The notes under the pieces: model-generated
Told to the model about the DNA's origin: nothing
Database searches by the model: none
The model's input: the letters and a program-made list of their open reading frames with translations, nothing else
Source of the DNA: Selenomonadaceae bacterium
GTDB lineage: Bacteria > Bacillota > Negativicutes > Selenomonadales > Selenomonadaceae
Reading direction: 5' to 3'
Length of the DNA: 15,273 nt
Assembly: GCA_016280345.1 (NCBI GenBank)
Contig: JAEEGN010000259.1
Span: 1 to 15,273, forward strand
Part shown: positions 6,366 to 11,973 of the stretch, piece after piece
Numbering within the stretch: position 1 is the first letter of the stretch
Layout of the letters: each line of letters opens with the position of its first letter
Translations under genes and position numbers: made by a program

Positions 6366-7301
6366 ATGAAGAAAACCAAGGAGGAGCAGCAGGGGATACT
6401 GCTTGAATCCGGAACCAATGAATTTGAGTTCGTGGAGTTTAAGATTGGGACGACGAACTACGGAATCAACGTGGCGAAAGTCCGCGAGGTCATCCAGAAT
6501 CAACGGTTTACCGTGACGCCCATGCCGCAGACGCATCCCGAGGTCATGGGCCTGTTTACCCTTCGCGGCCGGTCCATTCCTCTCGTTCGCCTGGCCAACT
6601 GCCTGAACACGGTGGGCAATCCCAACCCGCAGAATATCATCGTGACGGAAATCAATAACTTCTACGCCGGGTTCCTCGTCGATTCCGTGAACCGCATTCA
6701 CCGCATTTCCTGGAACTCCATGGAATCGCTGCCGGAAATCGGCCATCAGGAGCGGGTGCTGGGCATCGTGCGCCTGAGCGGGAAAATGATCCTGATGATC
6801 GACTTCGAGAGCATCATCGCCGAGGTCAGCTCGGCCATCAGCGCCAAACTCTCCGCCGTCGACAAGAACGTGGATTACACCACGAAGCTGAAGCGGGCGC
6901 GGGAACGCATCGTCATCGCCGACGATTCGCCGTTGCTCCGGGGGCTGATTGCCCAGACGCTCCGCGAGTCCGGCTATACGAATCTGAAGGAATTCACCAA
7001 CGGCAAGGACACCTGGAACTACCTCCGGGCGGTGGCGGAAAAGGACCCCGATTTCGTCAAGGCCGTGGTCACCGATATCGAGATGCCGCAGATGGACGGG
7101 CATCGCCTGCTGAAGCTCATCCGGGATCATTCGGAACTGCGCGGGCTGCCGGTCGTGCTCTTCTCTTCCCTGATCAACGACGAGATGAAGGTGAAGGGCA
7201 ACAGCCTCGGCGCCAACGGCCAGCTGTCCAAGCTCGAAATCGACAAGCTCAGCGATCTCCTGGATGACCTGATCTTCACGAAGCCGAAGAAAAAGAACTG
7301 A
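6366..7301 (+). CDS. cheV: CheV, CheW-like coupling protein with receiver domain
   Basis: CheV couples chemoreceptors to CheA and, through a phosphorylatable receiver domain, takes part in adaptation. The 311-residue protein has an N-terminal CheW-like domain (about 18-165; FVEFKIGTTNYGINVAKVRE near its start) and a C-terminal receiver (about 183-305). The receiver keeps Asp186/Asp187, the phosphoacceptor Asp237 in TDIEMPQMDG and Lys289. ATG at 6366 gives an N-terminus close to B. subtilis CheV in register. The ribosome site is odd: GGAGG ends only 2 bases before ATG. An eight-codon frame starting at ATG 6343 ends in a TGA overlapping the cheV ATG (ATGA), so coupled initiation is possible. 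It is monocistronic, between its own promoter and the terminator at 7341. Together with the MCP it supports a motile host. Confidence 0.95.
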   Translation: MKKTKEEQQGILLESGTNEFEFVEFKIGTTNYGINVAKVREVIQNQRFTVTPMPQTHPEVMGLFTLRGRSIPLVRLANCLNTVGNPNPQNIIVTEINNFYAGFLVDSVNRIHRISWNSMESLPEIGHQERVLGIVRLSGKMILMIDFESIIAEVSSAISAKLSAVDKNVDYTTKLKRARERIVIADDSPLLRGLIAQTLRESGYTNLKEFTNGKDTWNYLRAVAEKDPDFVKAVVTDIEMPQMDGHRLLKLIRDHSELRGLPVVLFSSLINDEMKVKGNSLGANGQLSKLEIDKLSDLLDDLIFTKPKKKN

Positions 7302-7340
7302 CAGGGCTTCGCGTCCAATGAAGCTGTTTCCGGGGATGAC

Positions 7341-7374
7341 ACAAGGCTTCCGGGCTTTCCGGAAGCCTTGTTTT
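7341..7374 (+). terminator. Terminator of cheV
   Basis: A perfect 13-bp stem (ACAAGGCTTCCGG with its complement at 7359-7371) with a GCTTT loop, followed by TTTTC. From here to about 7441 I see no gene or clear signal. Confidence 0.85.
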
Positions 7375-7441
7375 CATGCGACGGCAGAGACGAAACGACG
7401 GATGGACGGCACGGGGCCTTGGGGGACGCCGCTTTTGGAGT

Positions 7442-7529
7442 TATATTTTTGGAAAAAAACACGATATATTCTTAAGTTTTCGGAAATAAACACGATATAT
7501 TCTTAAGTTTTCGGAAATAAACACGATAT
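7442..7529 (+). promoter_or_regulatory. Three tandem sigma-28 (flagellar)-like promoters
   Basis: Sigma-28/SigD promoters have TAAA about 15 bp before CCGATAT. Copy two has TAAG (7473-7476), exactly 15 bp, then ACGATAT (7492-7498). Copy three has TAAG (7504-7507), 15 bp, then ACGATAT (7523-7529). Copy one has the weaker TATA (7442-7445), 15 bp, then ACGATAT (7461-7467). The extended -35 TAAGTTTT also resembles TAAAGTTT. No good sigma-A -35 fits. The call rests on consensus resemblance only. Confidence 0.5.
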
Positions 7530-7533
7530 ATTC
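7446..7533 (+). repeat. 31-bp tandem repeat, three copies of a 26-27 bp core
   Basis: The unit repeats with an exact 31-bp period: ACACGATATATTC begins at 7459, 7490 and 7521. Copies two and three, at 7477-7503 and 7508-7533, are identical over the core (TTTTCGGAAATAAAC then ACGATATATTC). Copy one (from 7446) differs by two bases (TTTTTGGAAAAAAAC). TTAAG joins the copies. It is strikingly AT-rich beside its GC-rich surroundings and ends about 105 bp before the downstream gene. Confidence 0.97.
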
Positions 7534-7637
7534 AATGAAAAGGCTTGTCCGCGGAGGGGAATTCCTGTTCGCGGTTCGCGTATCAAAAGCGGGGGAAGAA
7601 GGGATTCGTCTTGAAGATAGAGAACGGCAGGAGCGTC

Positions 7638-8915
7638 ATGATGTCCGGGCACTGGACGCGGGAAGAGGAGCGCGGCGCGTTGGAAAGCGCGGCGGCACTG
7701 GCGCAGAAGAGGAACGAGAATTTCCGGCAGTTCGGAACGCCAGTTGCGCCGGGGGAGGAAAGCCAGATCGCGGGTGCTTTGGACGGCGTGCCCCGGGGGG
7801 CCCTGACAGGCGCCGCCGCGCCGCCCTACGAGGTGACGCTGAGCTCGCGGACGCAGACGGAACAGGAGAAAGTAAAAAATCCGGCGGCGTCGGACAGCGG
7901 GCCGGCGGCCGTCTATACGCCGGTGACGGAACTGCGGACGGCGCATTATGCCTGGACGGAGCGGGACGGCATCGTCGAGACGGTCACGGCGGCGGAGGAG
8001 CTGGCCGCCCACAAGGAGCAGTTCCGGCAGGAGATGATGAATGGCATCAGCCAGAGCATCGGAACCATCCTGAAGCCTTATGAAACCTATGAGGAGGCTT
8101 TTGAGGAAATCTACAGCCGGGAGAGGGGCGGCGCCTGGCAAACCTTCGACGAAGCGACCGGCGCCGTCACGACACGGGCGAATTTGACCACGGTACAGGG
8201 CGCTTTTGGCGCCTTCGCCAATCGCCTGAACAATTACCTCGACCAGTTCGGGGCGGAGGACGGCTATTTCGATTCGCTCCGGAGCGCGATGGACGAGCTC
8301 GACCCGGGCCGGGAAGACGAGCTCGTGAACCAGATGCGCCGCATGGTGGACACCGTGCGCGGCGGCCAGGCCATCGACACGGGCAGCGCCTCCTTCCGGG
8401 AAGAAGTGCGGGACGCCGTCGCCCATGCCTATGGCGTCGCGACGCCGGAGAAAGAGGAACGTCAGCCGAAGGCTTACGAAGAAAAGGAACCATCCGCAGC
8501 AACCGGGCTCTCGTATCTCGAAATGGAGCGGCGAAAAGCCGAGGAGGAGAAAGACCTCCTGGACAAGTTCACAGGCGAGGACGAAGGCGGCCGGCCGGAA
8601 TCCGCCGGGGCGGTGCTGGCGTGCCGGCGCCCGGAAAAGACAGCGGACGCGTCGCGGGAGCGGCGCCAAAAGCTGGCGCGGGAGGATAAACCGGAGGAAG
8701 ATCCGGACCCGTTCCTGGCTGCCGGAGAGAACGGGAAAGGCGGAACGCGGTTGCGCGGGCAGGACAAGGCGCGGCGGCAAACGGCCTGCGAGGCCTGGAA
8801 CGAGGTCAGCGAAAGACACGGCTGGGGCGCGGCCATCCTTTCCGCCCCAGTGGCGAGTCCGGAGGACGAACAGCTGCTTCAGCAGTTGAAGGCGCGGGGA
8901 GGACAACGGCTCTGA
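7638..8915 (+). CDS. Unrecognised hydrophilic protein, possibly motility-linked
   Basis: I do not recognise this 425-residue protein. It has no signal peptide or membrane segment and is rich in Glu, Arg, Ala and Gln. About the first 100 residues look linker-like. The middle (about 110-290) appears to be a folded helical domain, with segments such as TYEEAFEEIYSRERGGAWQT and GAFGAFANRLNNYLDQFG. The last third is highly charged and low in complexity (EMERRKAEEEKDLLDKF), probably coiled coil or disordered. The frame is open upstream to a TTG at 7545, but ATG 7638 (or 7641) with CAGGAG just before it is the better start. TTG 7611, behind AAGAAGGG, is an alternative. Sigma-28-like promoter repeats upstream and cheV next door hint at the flagellar/chemotaxis regulon; this is inference. 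It ends before a bidirectional terminator. Confidence 0.75.
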   Translation: MMSGHWTREEERGALESAAALAQKRNENFRQFGTPVAPGEESQIAGALDGVPRGALTGAAAPPYEVTLSSRTQTEQEKVKNPAASDSGPAAVYTPVTELRTAHYAWTERDGIVETVTAAEELAAHKEQFRQEMMNGISQSIGTILKPYETYEEAFEEIYSRERGGAWQTFDEATGAVTTRANLTTVQGAFGAFANRLNNYLDQFGAEDGYFDSLRSAMDELDPGREDELVNQMRRMVDTVRGGQAIDTGSASFREEVRDAVAHAYGVATPEKEERQPKAYEEKEPSAATGLSYLEMERRKAEEEKDLLDKFTGEDEGGRPESAGAVLACRRPEKTADASRERRQKLAREDKPEEDPDPFLAAGENGKGGTRLRGQDKARRQTACEAWNEVSERHGWGAAILSAPVASPEDEQLLQQLKARGGQRL

Positions 8916-8965
8916 CGTCCGAAAGTGCGAGCGCCACGCCGACGGGCAACGGGAAAACGGAGATG

Positions 8966-9016
8966 GAAAAAGCCGGAAGGCAGCACGTTCGTATCGTGCC
9001 GCCTTCCGGTTTTTCT
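8966..9016. terminator. Bidirectional terminator between convergent genes
   Basis: GCCGGAAGGCAGCACG (8972-8987) pairs with CGTGCCGCCTTCCGGT, with one internal mismatch. A-runs on the left and TTTTTC on the right let it serve the unknown gene (plus) and the SYLF gene (minus). Confidence 0.85.
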
Positions 9017-9058
9017 CTGCGTATCCGGTTAGGGGAACCTGCTGTCGGGAGTGGTCGG

Positions 9059-9634
9059 TTACTCGCCGTTGAGTTCCTTGTCTCGGTAGTAGTTCGAGCC
9101 CTTGAAGGCCAGTTCCAGCGCCAGGCCCTTCGTCGTCATCTGATAGACCCAGATGTTGTCCCCGGCGTGGACCGCGCCCTCGAAAGCGCCGCCGGCCATG
9201 CCGTCGCTGGCCGCCGCGTCGGCCTGACCACCGAAGGACCAGTCGCCGGAGGTGAAGTCGTCCCAGGCCGTTTGGGTGACGAAGGCGAAGATGAAGGCGT
9301 ATTCCTTGACGCCGAGGCCAAAGCCGGCCTGGTATTCCTTCATCCGCATGAAGACCTCCTCACCGGTGACGTTGCTGTAAGCGAGACCCCGCCCGTGGGA
9401 ACTGCCGAAGATGCCGGCCTTGATGCCGGTATTGACGAAGACGGCGTAACCGGCGGCGTTGGCCAGCGCCGCCTCGGCTTCGGGCTGCTGCTGGTAAAGC
9501 TTATCCAGTGTCGCTTCGACTTTTTCCCGCGTTTCCTGCCGCTTTTCCTCGGCGGTGGCCGCCAGCGCCGCCGTCGTCGTCGCCAGCAGCAGCAGTCCCG
9601 TCAGCAACAGGATAAGACATTTTTTCCCTCTCAT
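9059..9634 (-). CDS. Secreted SYLF-domain (Ysc84-like) putative lipid-binding protein
   Basis: SYLF domains (DUF500/Ysc84 family) bind membranes or phosphoinositides in eukaryotes; the bacterial role is poorly known. The 191-residue protein begins MRGKK, followed by a leucine-rich signal segment and a likely signal-peptidase I site after AALA (about residue 25). Cys6 lies before the hydrophobic stretch, so this is not a lipobox. The mature part has a charged helix (EEKRQETREKVEATLDKLY), then the glycine-rich SYLF core with AGYAVFVNTGIKAGIFG, a GRGLAYS segment and, near the end, the aromatic YQMTTKGLALELAFKGSNYY. The start at 9634 is chosen over a longer frame to 9715 because GGAGGG precedes it and the signal peptide starts there. 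It is the last gene of a leftward operon, 77 bp after the LUD gene, with no terminator or promoter seen between. Confidence 0.87.
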   Translation of the reverse strand: MRGKKCLILLLTGLLLLATTTAALAATAEEKRQETREKVEATLDKLYQQQPEAEAALANAAGYAVFVNTGIKAGIFGSSHGRGLAYSNVTGEEVFMRMKEYQAGFGLGVKEYAFIFAFVTQTAWDDFTSGDWSFGGQADAAASDGMAGGAFEGAVHAGDNIWVYQMTTKGLALELAFKGSNYYRDKELNGE

Positions 9635-9711
9635 TTGCAATCCCTCCGTTTTTTCCGTGGCGCCGGTTGTTTTCCCGGGGTGCCGTGATTTGCCGGTATC
9701 GGCGTAAGACG

Positions 9712-10317
9712 TCAATAGCCTAAATCCTCGTCGATGAGCACGACCTCGAAGGCGGCGCCGGTCAGCGGCCGCCAGAGCACTTCCAGCCCCCGGCAGATGC
9801 GGGCCGGGCTGTTGCAGTCGTAGCAGCGGTCGCCCTTGGCGGCGCAGGGCGTCTTGACGCCGAGACGCTGGGCGTTCTTCGGGGCGGCGATGTTCCGGGC
9901 CCGGTGGATGGCCTTATGGAGATCGGGCGCCAGCTTGTTGCGGCCGACGACGAGATAGACGCGCTGGTGGCCGTAGAAGGTCGAAGCCACCCGGTTGCCG
10001 CTGCCGTCGATATTGACGACCTCGCCGGTCTCCGCCAGGCCGTTGACCGAAGTGACGTAGACGGTGGTGGTCATGGCCTCGCGCCGGGCGTCGCTGGCCG
10101 TCATGCCCGCCGGCAGACGCCAGTGCCAGATCACCTTGTTCGTCTCCAGCAGCCGGTCGTAAAGGCCCATCTCGTCAATGGTCAGCGATCCGCCGAAGGC
10201 CACCGTCGTCTTCTGGATGGCCCCGGCCAGATATTCCGTGGCCTCCGCTGCCGTGGGGAAACAGGCGACGCGGTAGCCGCGCGCTTCCAGGTTTTCCTTG
10301 ACTTTCGAGAAATCCAT
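9712..10317 (-). CDS. LUD-domain protein (DUF162, LutC/YkgG-like)
   Basis: LUD (lactate utilisation) domain proteins include LutC and part of LutB, but stand-alone 200-residue members like this have no firm function. Visible hallmarks are FGGSLTIDEMGL (41-52), a TVYVTSVNGLAETGEVVNIDGSGNRV-type core spanning about 85-110, and VYLVVGRNKL (120-129). A C-terminal cluster of four cysteines (158, 165, 168, 175, around GDRCYDC) could bind metal or an Fe-S centre; many anaerobe homologues share it. The other lut genes (lutA, lutB) are absent, so a role in lactate oxidation should not be assumed. ATG lies behind AAAGGA. The operon context, with a small membrane protein before it and a secreted SYLF protein after it, does not point to a pathway. 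Confidence 0.88.
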   Translation of the reverse strand: MDFSKVKENLEARGYRVACFPTAAEATEYLAGAIQKTTVAFGGSLTIDEMGLYDRLLETNKVIWHWRLPAGMTASDARREAMTTTVYVTSVNGLAETGEVVNIDGSGNRVASTFYGHQRVYLVVGRNKLAPDLHKAIHRARNIAAPKNAQRLGVKTPCAAKGDRCYDCNSPARICRGLEVLWRPLTGAAFEVVLIDEDLGY

Positions 10318-10338
10318 GGGTATCCCGTCCTTTCTCCG

Positions 10339-10650
10339 TTATGGTTTGTCCGCCTTTTCAGCCTGTTTGCCGCCGGCTTTGGCGGCCTTTTCCGCCCGGG
10401 CCGCTGCGTCGGCCGTCTCGATTTTCCGCCGCATCTTGTTCAGCAGGCCCTTGAGCGGCCCGTGAACCAGCAGCAGGATGATGATGGCCAGCAATATCCA
10501 GACCACGGCGTGGAGCCCCGTCCACCAGACGGCGTTCTGCGTGCCGCCGTCCTCCCAGCAACGCATCAGCACGGAGCCGATGGTGAACAGAATCGCCATC
10601 CCCCAATACATCAGCCAGAATCTCAGCACACGATCCTCTCCCGTCTCCAT
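10339..10650 (-). CDS. Small two-helix membrane protein of unknown function
   Basis: About 103 residues with two hydrophobic segments: FWLMYWGMAILFTIGSVLM near the N-terminus and LHAVVWILLAIIILLLV in the middle. A basic, alanine/lysine-rich cytoplasmic tail follows (RRKIETADAAARAEKAAKAG). I recognise no family. The start is uncertain. ATG at 10650 (METGEDRV) has no close ribosome site, while GTG at 10629 (MLRFWLMY) follows GGGAGAGGA at a short distance; both keep the two helices. A longer frame to 10713 would start inside the promoter and is rejected. It is the first gene of a leftward operon with the LUD gene 21 bp later. Confidence 0.7.
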   Translation of the reverse strand: METGEDRVLRFWLMYWGMAILFTIGSVLMRCWEDGGTQNAVWWTGLHAVVWILLAIIILLLVHGPLKGLLNKMRRKIETADAAARAEKAAKAGGKQAEKADKP

Positions 10651-10660
10651 CGAATAGGCT

Positions 10661-10680
10661 GGGAGCCGCAACCGGCTCCC
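10661..10680 (-). other. Hairpin at the 5' end of the leftward operon transcript
   Basis: GGGAGCCG pairs perfectly with CGGCTCCC around a 4-base loop. The predicted start from the -10 at 10685-10690 falls near 10678, so the stem would cap the message and lies just before the ATG at 10650. No T-run follows on the minus strand, so it is not a terminator. Confidence 0.6.
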
Positions 10681-10684
10681 CTCT

Positions 10685-10713
10685 ATTATACACGACAGAA
10701 GCGTTTCGGGCAA
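10685..10713 (-). promoter_or_regulatory. Sigma-A promoter of the membrane/LUD/SYLF operon
   Basis: On the minus strand TTGCCC (10713-10708), a 17-bp spacer and a perfect TATAAT (10690-10685). Confidence 0.75.
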
Positions 10714-10772
10714 ATCGACGGCACGATGGGCGAAAAATTGTTCGAATCTTGCAAAATTTTCTGTGTTGCCCC

Positions 10773-10801
10773 CTGTTCAATTTGCCGGAAAGTGGTATAA
10801 T
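10773..10801 (+). promoter_or_regulatory. Extended -10 promoter of the small exported protein
   Basis: TGGTATAAT (10793-10801) is a perfect extended -10. The -35 at 10773-10778 (CTGTTC) is poor, as is common for TGn-type promoters. It lies back-to-back with the leftward operon promoter. Confidence 0.7.
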
Positions 10802-10863
10802 AGATATGCAAGAATATCGGGCGCGTACCGCGCTATTTCAGAAGAAGAAAGGATGGTCTAATC

Positions 10864-11085
10864 ATGAAGAAGTGGATGAAAGGTCTTTGCGCACTTGCTC
10901 TGGGCGCGATGGTTGTGGGCGGCTCCCTCATTACCTTCACGGGAACGGCGCAGGCGGCTGACGAGCCGACGTTTGGCTCCTCCGGCAACAAGAACTACCG
11001 TTATGATGTCCGCCGCGGCATGTATGAGAAGCCGGAGGGCGCTGACCATCATGTCCGCATGGGCAAGTACCAGCAGAAGCAGTAA
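10864..11085 (+). CDS. Small exported protein of unknown function
   Basis: A 73-residue protein with a clear signal peptide: MKKWMKG, then the hydrophobic segment LCALALGAMVVGG, and a cleavage site after AQA (about residue 31). The mature part would be only about 42 residues, polar and rich in Tyr, His, Gly, Lys and Arg (NKNYRYDVRRGMY, GADHHVRMGKYQQKQ), with no cysteine. A good ribosome site (AAAGGATGG), its own extended -10 promoter and tandem terminators make it a real, monocistronic and possibly well-expressed gene. I recognise no family. The histidines and basic character might suit binding of metal, cell wall or an anionic surface, but that is speculation. Confidence 0.82.
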   Translation: MKKWMKGLCALALGAMVVGGSLITFTGTAQAADEPTFGSSGNKNYRYDVRRGMYEKPEGADHHVRMGKYQQKQ

Positions 11086-11111
11086 TCACCCGGAAACACC
11101 TTGATTTATTC

Positions 11112-11139
11112 GCCCCCGGTCCCTTGGGTCGGGGGTTTT
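11112..11139 (+). terminator. First terminator after the small exported protein
   Basis: GCCCCCGGTCC pairs (with two wobbles) with GGGTCGGGGGT, followed by TTTTCC. Confidence 0.7.
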
Positions 11140-11152
11140 CCATTGGTGCCTG

Positions 11153-11187
11153 AATCCCCGCCGGCCCCGCGCCGTCGGGGATTTTTT
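11153..11187 (+). terminator. Second, tandem terminator before hsp20
   Basis: AATCCCCG (11153-11160) pairs with CGGGGATT (11176-11183) around a GC-rich loop and runs into TTTTTT. It insulates the hsp20 promoter from upstream transcription. Confidence 0.75.
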
Positions 11188-11214
11188 GCGGCCGGGCAAA
11201 AAATCGCGAAAAAT

Positions 11215-11258
11215 TTTACTTTTTGTTGTTTTGACCTATTGACTTTTTGATTTTTTGA
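11215..11258 (-). promoter_or_regulatory. Probable CtsR-type operator array with 8-bp period
   Basis: TTGA occurs at 11231, 11239, 11247 and 11255, each exactly 8 bp apart, with related TTGT at 11223 and TTTA at 11215 in the same phase. On the minus strand the strongest pair reads AGTCAAT-A-GGTCAAA (11244-11230), the same spacing as the best pair in front of ctsR. It covers the -35 and spacer of the hsp20 promoter. Confidence 0.6.
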
Positions 11259-11266
11259 TGTATAAT
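11239..11266 (+). promoter_or_regulatory. Sigma-A promoter of hsp20
   Basis: TTGACT at 11239-11244, a 16-bp spacer and a perfect TATAAT at 11261-11266. The leader from about 11273 to 11397 is some 125 bases, GC-rich and able to form several stems; no known thermometer motif is evident to me. Confidence 0.8.
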
Positions 11267-11397
11267 AAGAATCGTAAAGAGGAACTGAGGAAGTCCGGCG
11301 GGACCCCACGGAGGTGAAGCGGCCGCCCGGCTTTCCGGGGACGATTTACAGAACCGGCCAATAACAACCTGCATAGAATGAAAGGAGATTGAACATC

Positions 11398-11862
11398 ATG
11401 TTTGGATTGGTACCGTTTGGACAGAGGAAGGATTTAGCGAGACGTCAGGATGAGTTCGACCAGATTTTCGATATCTTCCGGGAGCCGTTCTTCCACGGGG
11501 CGCTGGCGCCGTTCGCGAATTGGAGCGGGACGGGCTCCTTCCGGGTGGACGTGAAGGACAACGGCGACGCCTACGAGCTGACGGCGGACCTGCCGGGCGT
11601 ACCGAAGGAGAACATCTCTCTCTCGTACGAGAACAGCTATCTGACGATTTCCACCAGGCAGTCGGACGAGAAGGACGAGAAGGACGACCACGGCAACTAC
11701 ATTCGCCGCGAGCGGTCGACGGGCAGCGTGTCCCGGTCGTTCTACATCGACAACATCGACGAGGCGAAGGTCCACGCCGAGTTCAGGGACGGCGTGCTGC
11801 GGATTGATATGCCGAAGGCGAAGCCGGAAGAAGTGAAGGCGAAGGAAATCAGGATTGAGTAA
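11398..11862 (+). CDS. Hsp20 / alpha-crystallin small heat-shock protein
   Basis: Small heat-shock proteins form large oligomers that hold unfolding proteins for later refolding. The 154-residue protein has an N-terminal arm of about 40 residues, then the alpha-crystallin domain starting at FRVDVKDNGDAYELTADLPG and ending with the hallmark GVLRIDMPK. The C-terminal tail carries an I-x-I motif (IRI), which docks onto neighbouring subunits. ATG at 11398 is chosen over the in-frame TTG at 11389 because AAAGGAGA ends 9 bases before ATG but abuts TTG. It is monocistronic. The promoter overlaid by CtsR-like heptads suggests co-regulation with the ctsR operon at 1294. No CIRCE (HrcA) element is seen. 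Confidence 0.95.
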   Translation: MFGLVPFGQRKDLARRQDEFDQIFDIFREPFFHGALAPFANWSGTGSFRVDVKDNGDAYELTADLPGVPKENISLSYENSYLTISTRQSDEKDEKDDHGNYIRRERSTGSVSRSFYIDNIDEAKVHAEFRDGVLRIDMPKAKPEEVKAKEIRIE

Positions 11863-11890
11863 TCCCCCATACCTCCTATAGCAGTTCAAA

Positions 11891-11936
11891 CAGGAAAAGC
11901 CCCGGGCGGCGGAAAGCGGTCCGGGGCTTTTTCCTG
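11891..11936. terminator. Bidirectional terminator between hsp20 and the ABC transporter genes
   Basis: A long stem of CAGGAAAAGCCCCGG (11891-11905) with CCGGGGCTTTTTCCTG (11921-11936); T-runs on both strands serve the convergent units. Confidence 0.88.
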
Positions 11937-11937
11937 T

Positions 11938-11960
11938 CCCGCCGGAGGCGGGCCTTTTTT
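11938..11960 (+). terminator. Second terminator after hsp20
   Basis: CCCGCC and GGCGGG around a 3-base loop, followed by CCTTTTTT: a short back-up terminator on the plus strand. Confidence 0.65.
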
Positions 11961-11973
11961 GTTGTCGGGGGTA

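Noticed and set aside
7446..7533. 31-bp repeats as a CRISPR array
   Set aside because: Units are contiguous with only TTAAG between cores, so there are no unique spacers; three short copies in front of a gene fit a promoter or operator array better.
7446..7533. 31-bp repeats as plasmid-type replication iterons
   Set aside because: The surroundings are chromosomal housekeeping genes, there is no rep gene, and the unit length is longer than usual iterons. I cannot exclude a protein-binding array.
7503..8906. A 467-codon minus-strand frame opposite the unknown gene
   Set aside because: Its product is rich in Arg/Pro/Leu without domains, its start lies close to the convergent terminator, and it has no ribosome site. 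The plus frame has ATG, ribosome site, upstream promoter-like repeats and a terminator.
9635..9715. N-terminal extension of the SYLF protein to 9715
   Set aside because: It would hide the signal peptide behind 27 polar residues and overlap the LUD stop; ATG at 9634 has GGAGGG and begins with a normal signal peptide.
11274..11310. Resemblance of the hsp20 leader (GAGGAACTGAGGAAGTCC) to the conserved P4 region of RNase P RNA
   Set aside because: Only a few bases match and the leader is far too short and lacks the other conserved RNase P blocks; treated as chance.
11313..11363. A 16-codon GTG-started frame in the hsp20 leader
   Set aside because: The GTG is part of the GGAGGTG string itself and has no ribosome site upstream; no leader-peptide features are apparent.
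11389..11397. TTG at 11389 as the hsp20 start
   Set aside because: The AAAGGAGA ribosome site would touch the start codon; ATG at 11398 has normal spacing.
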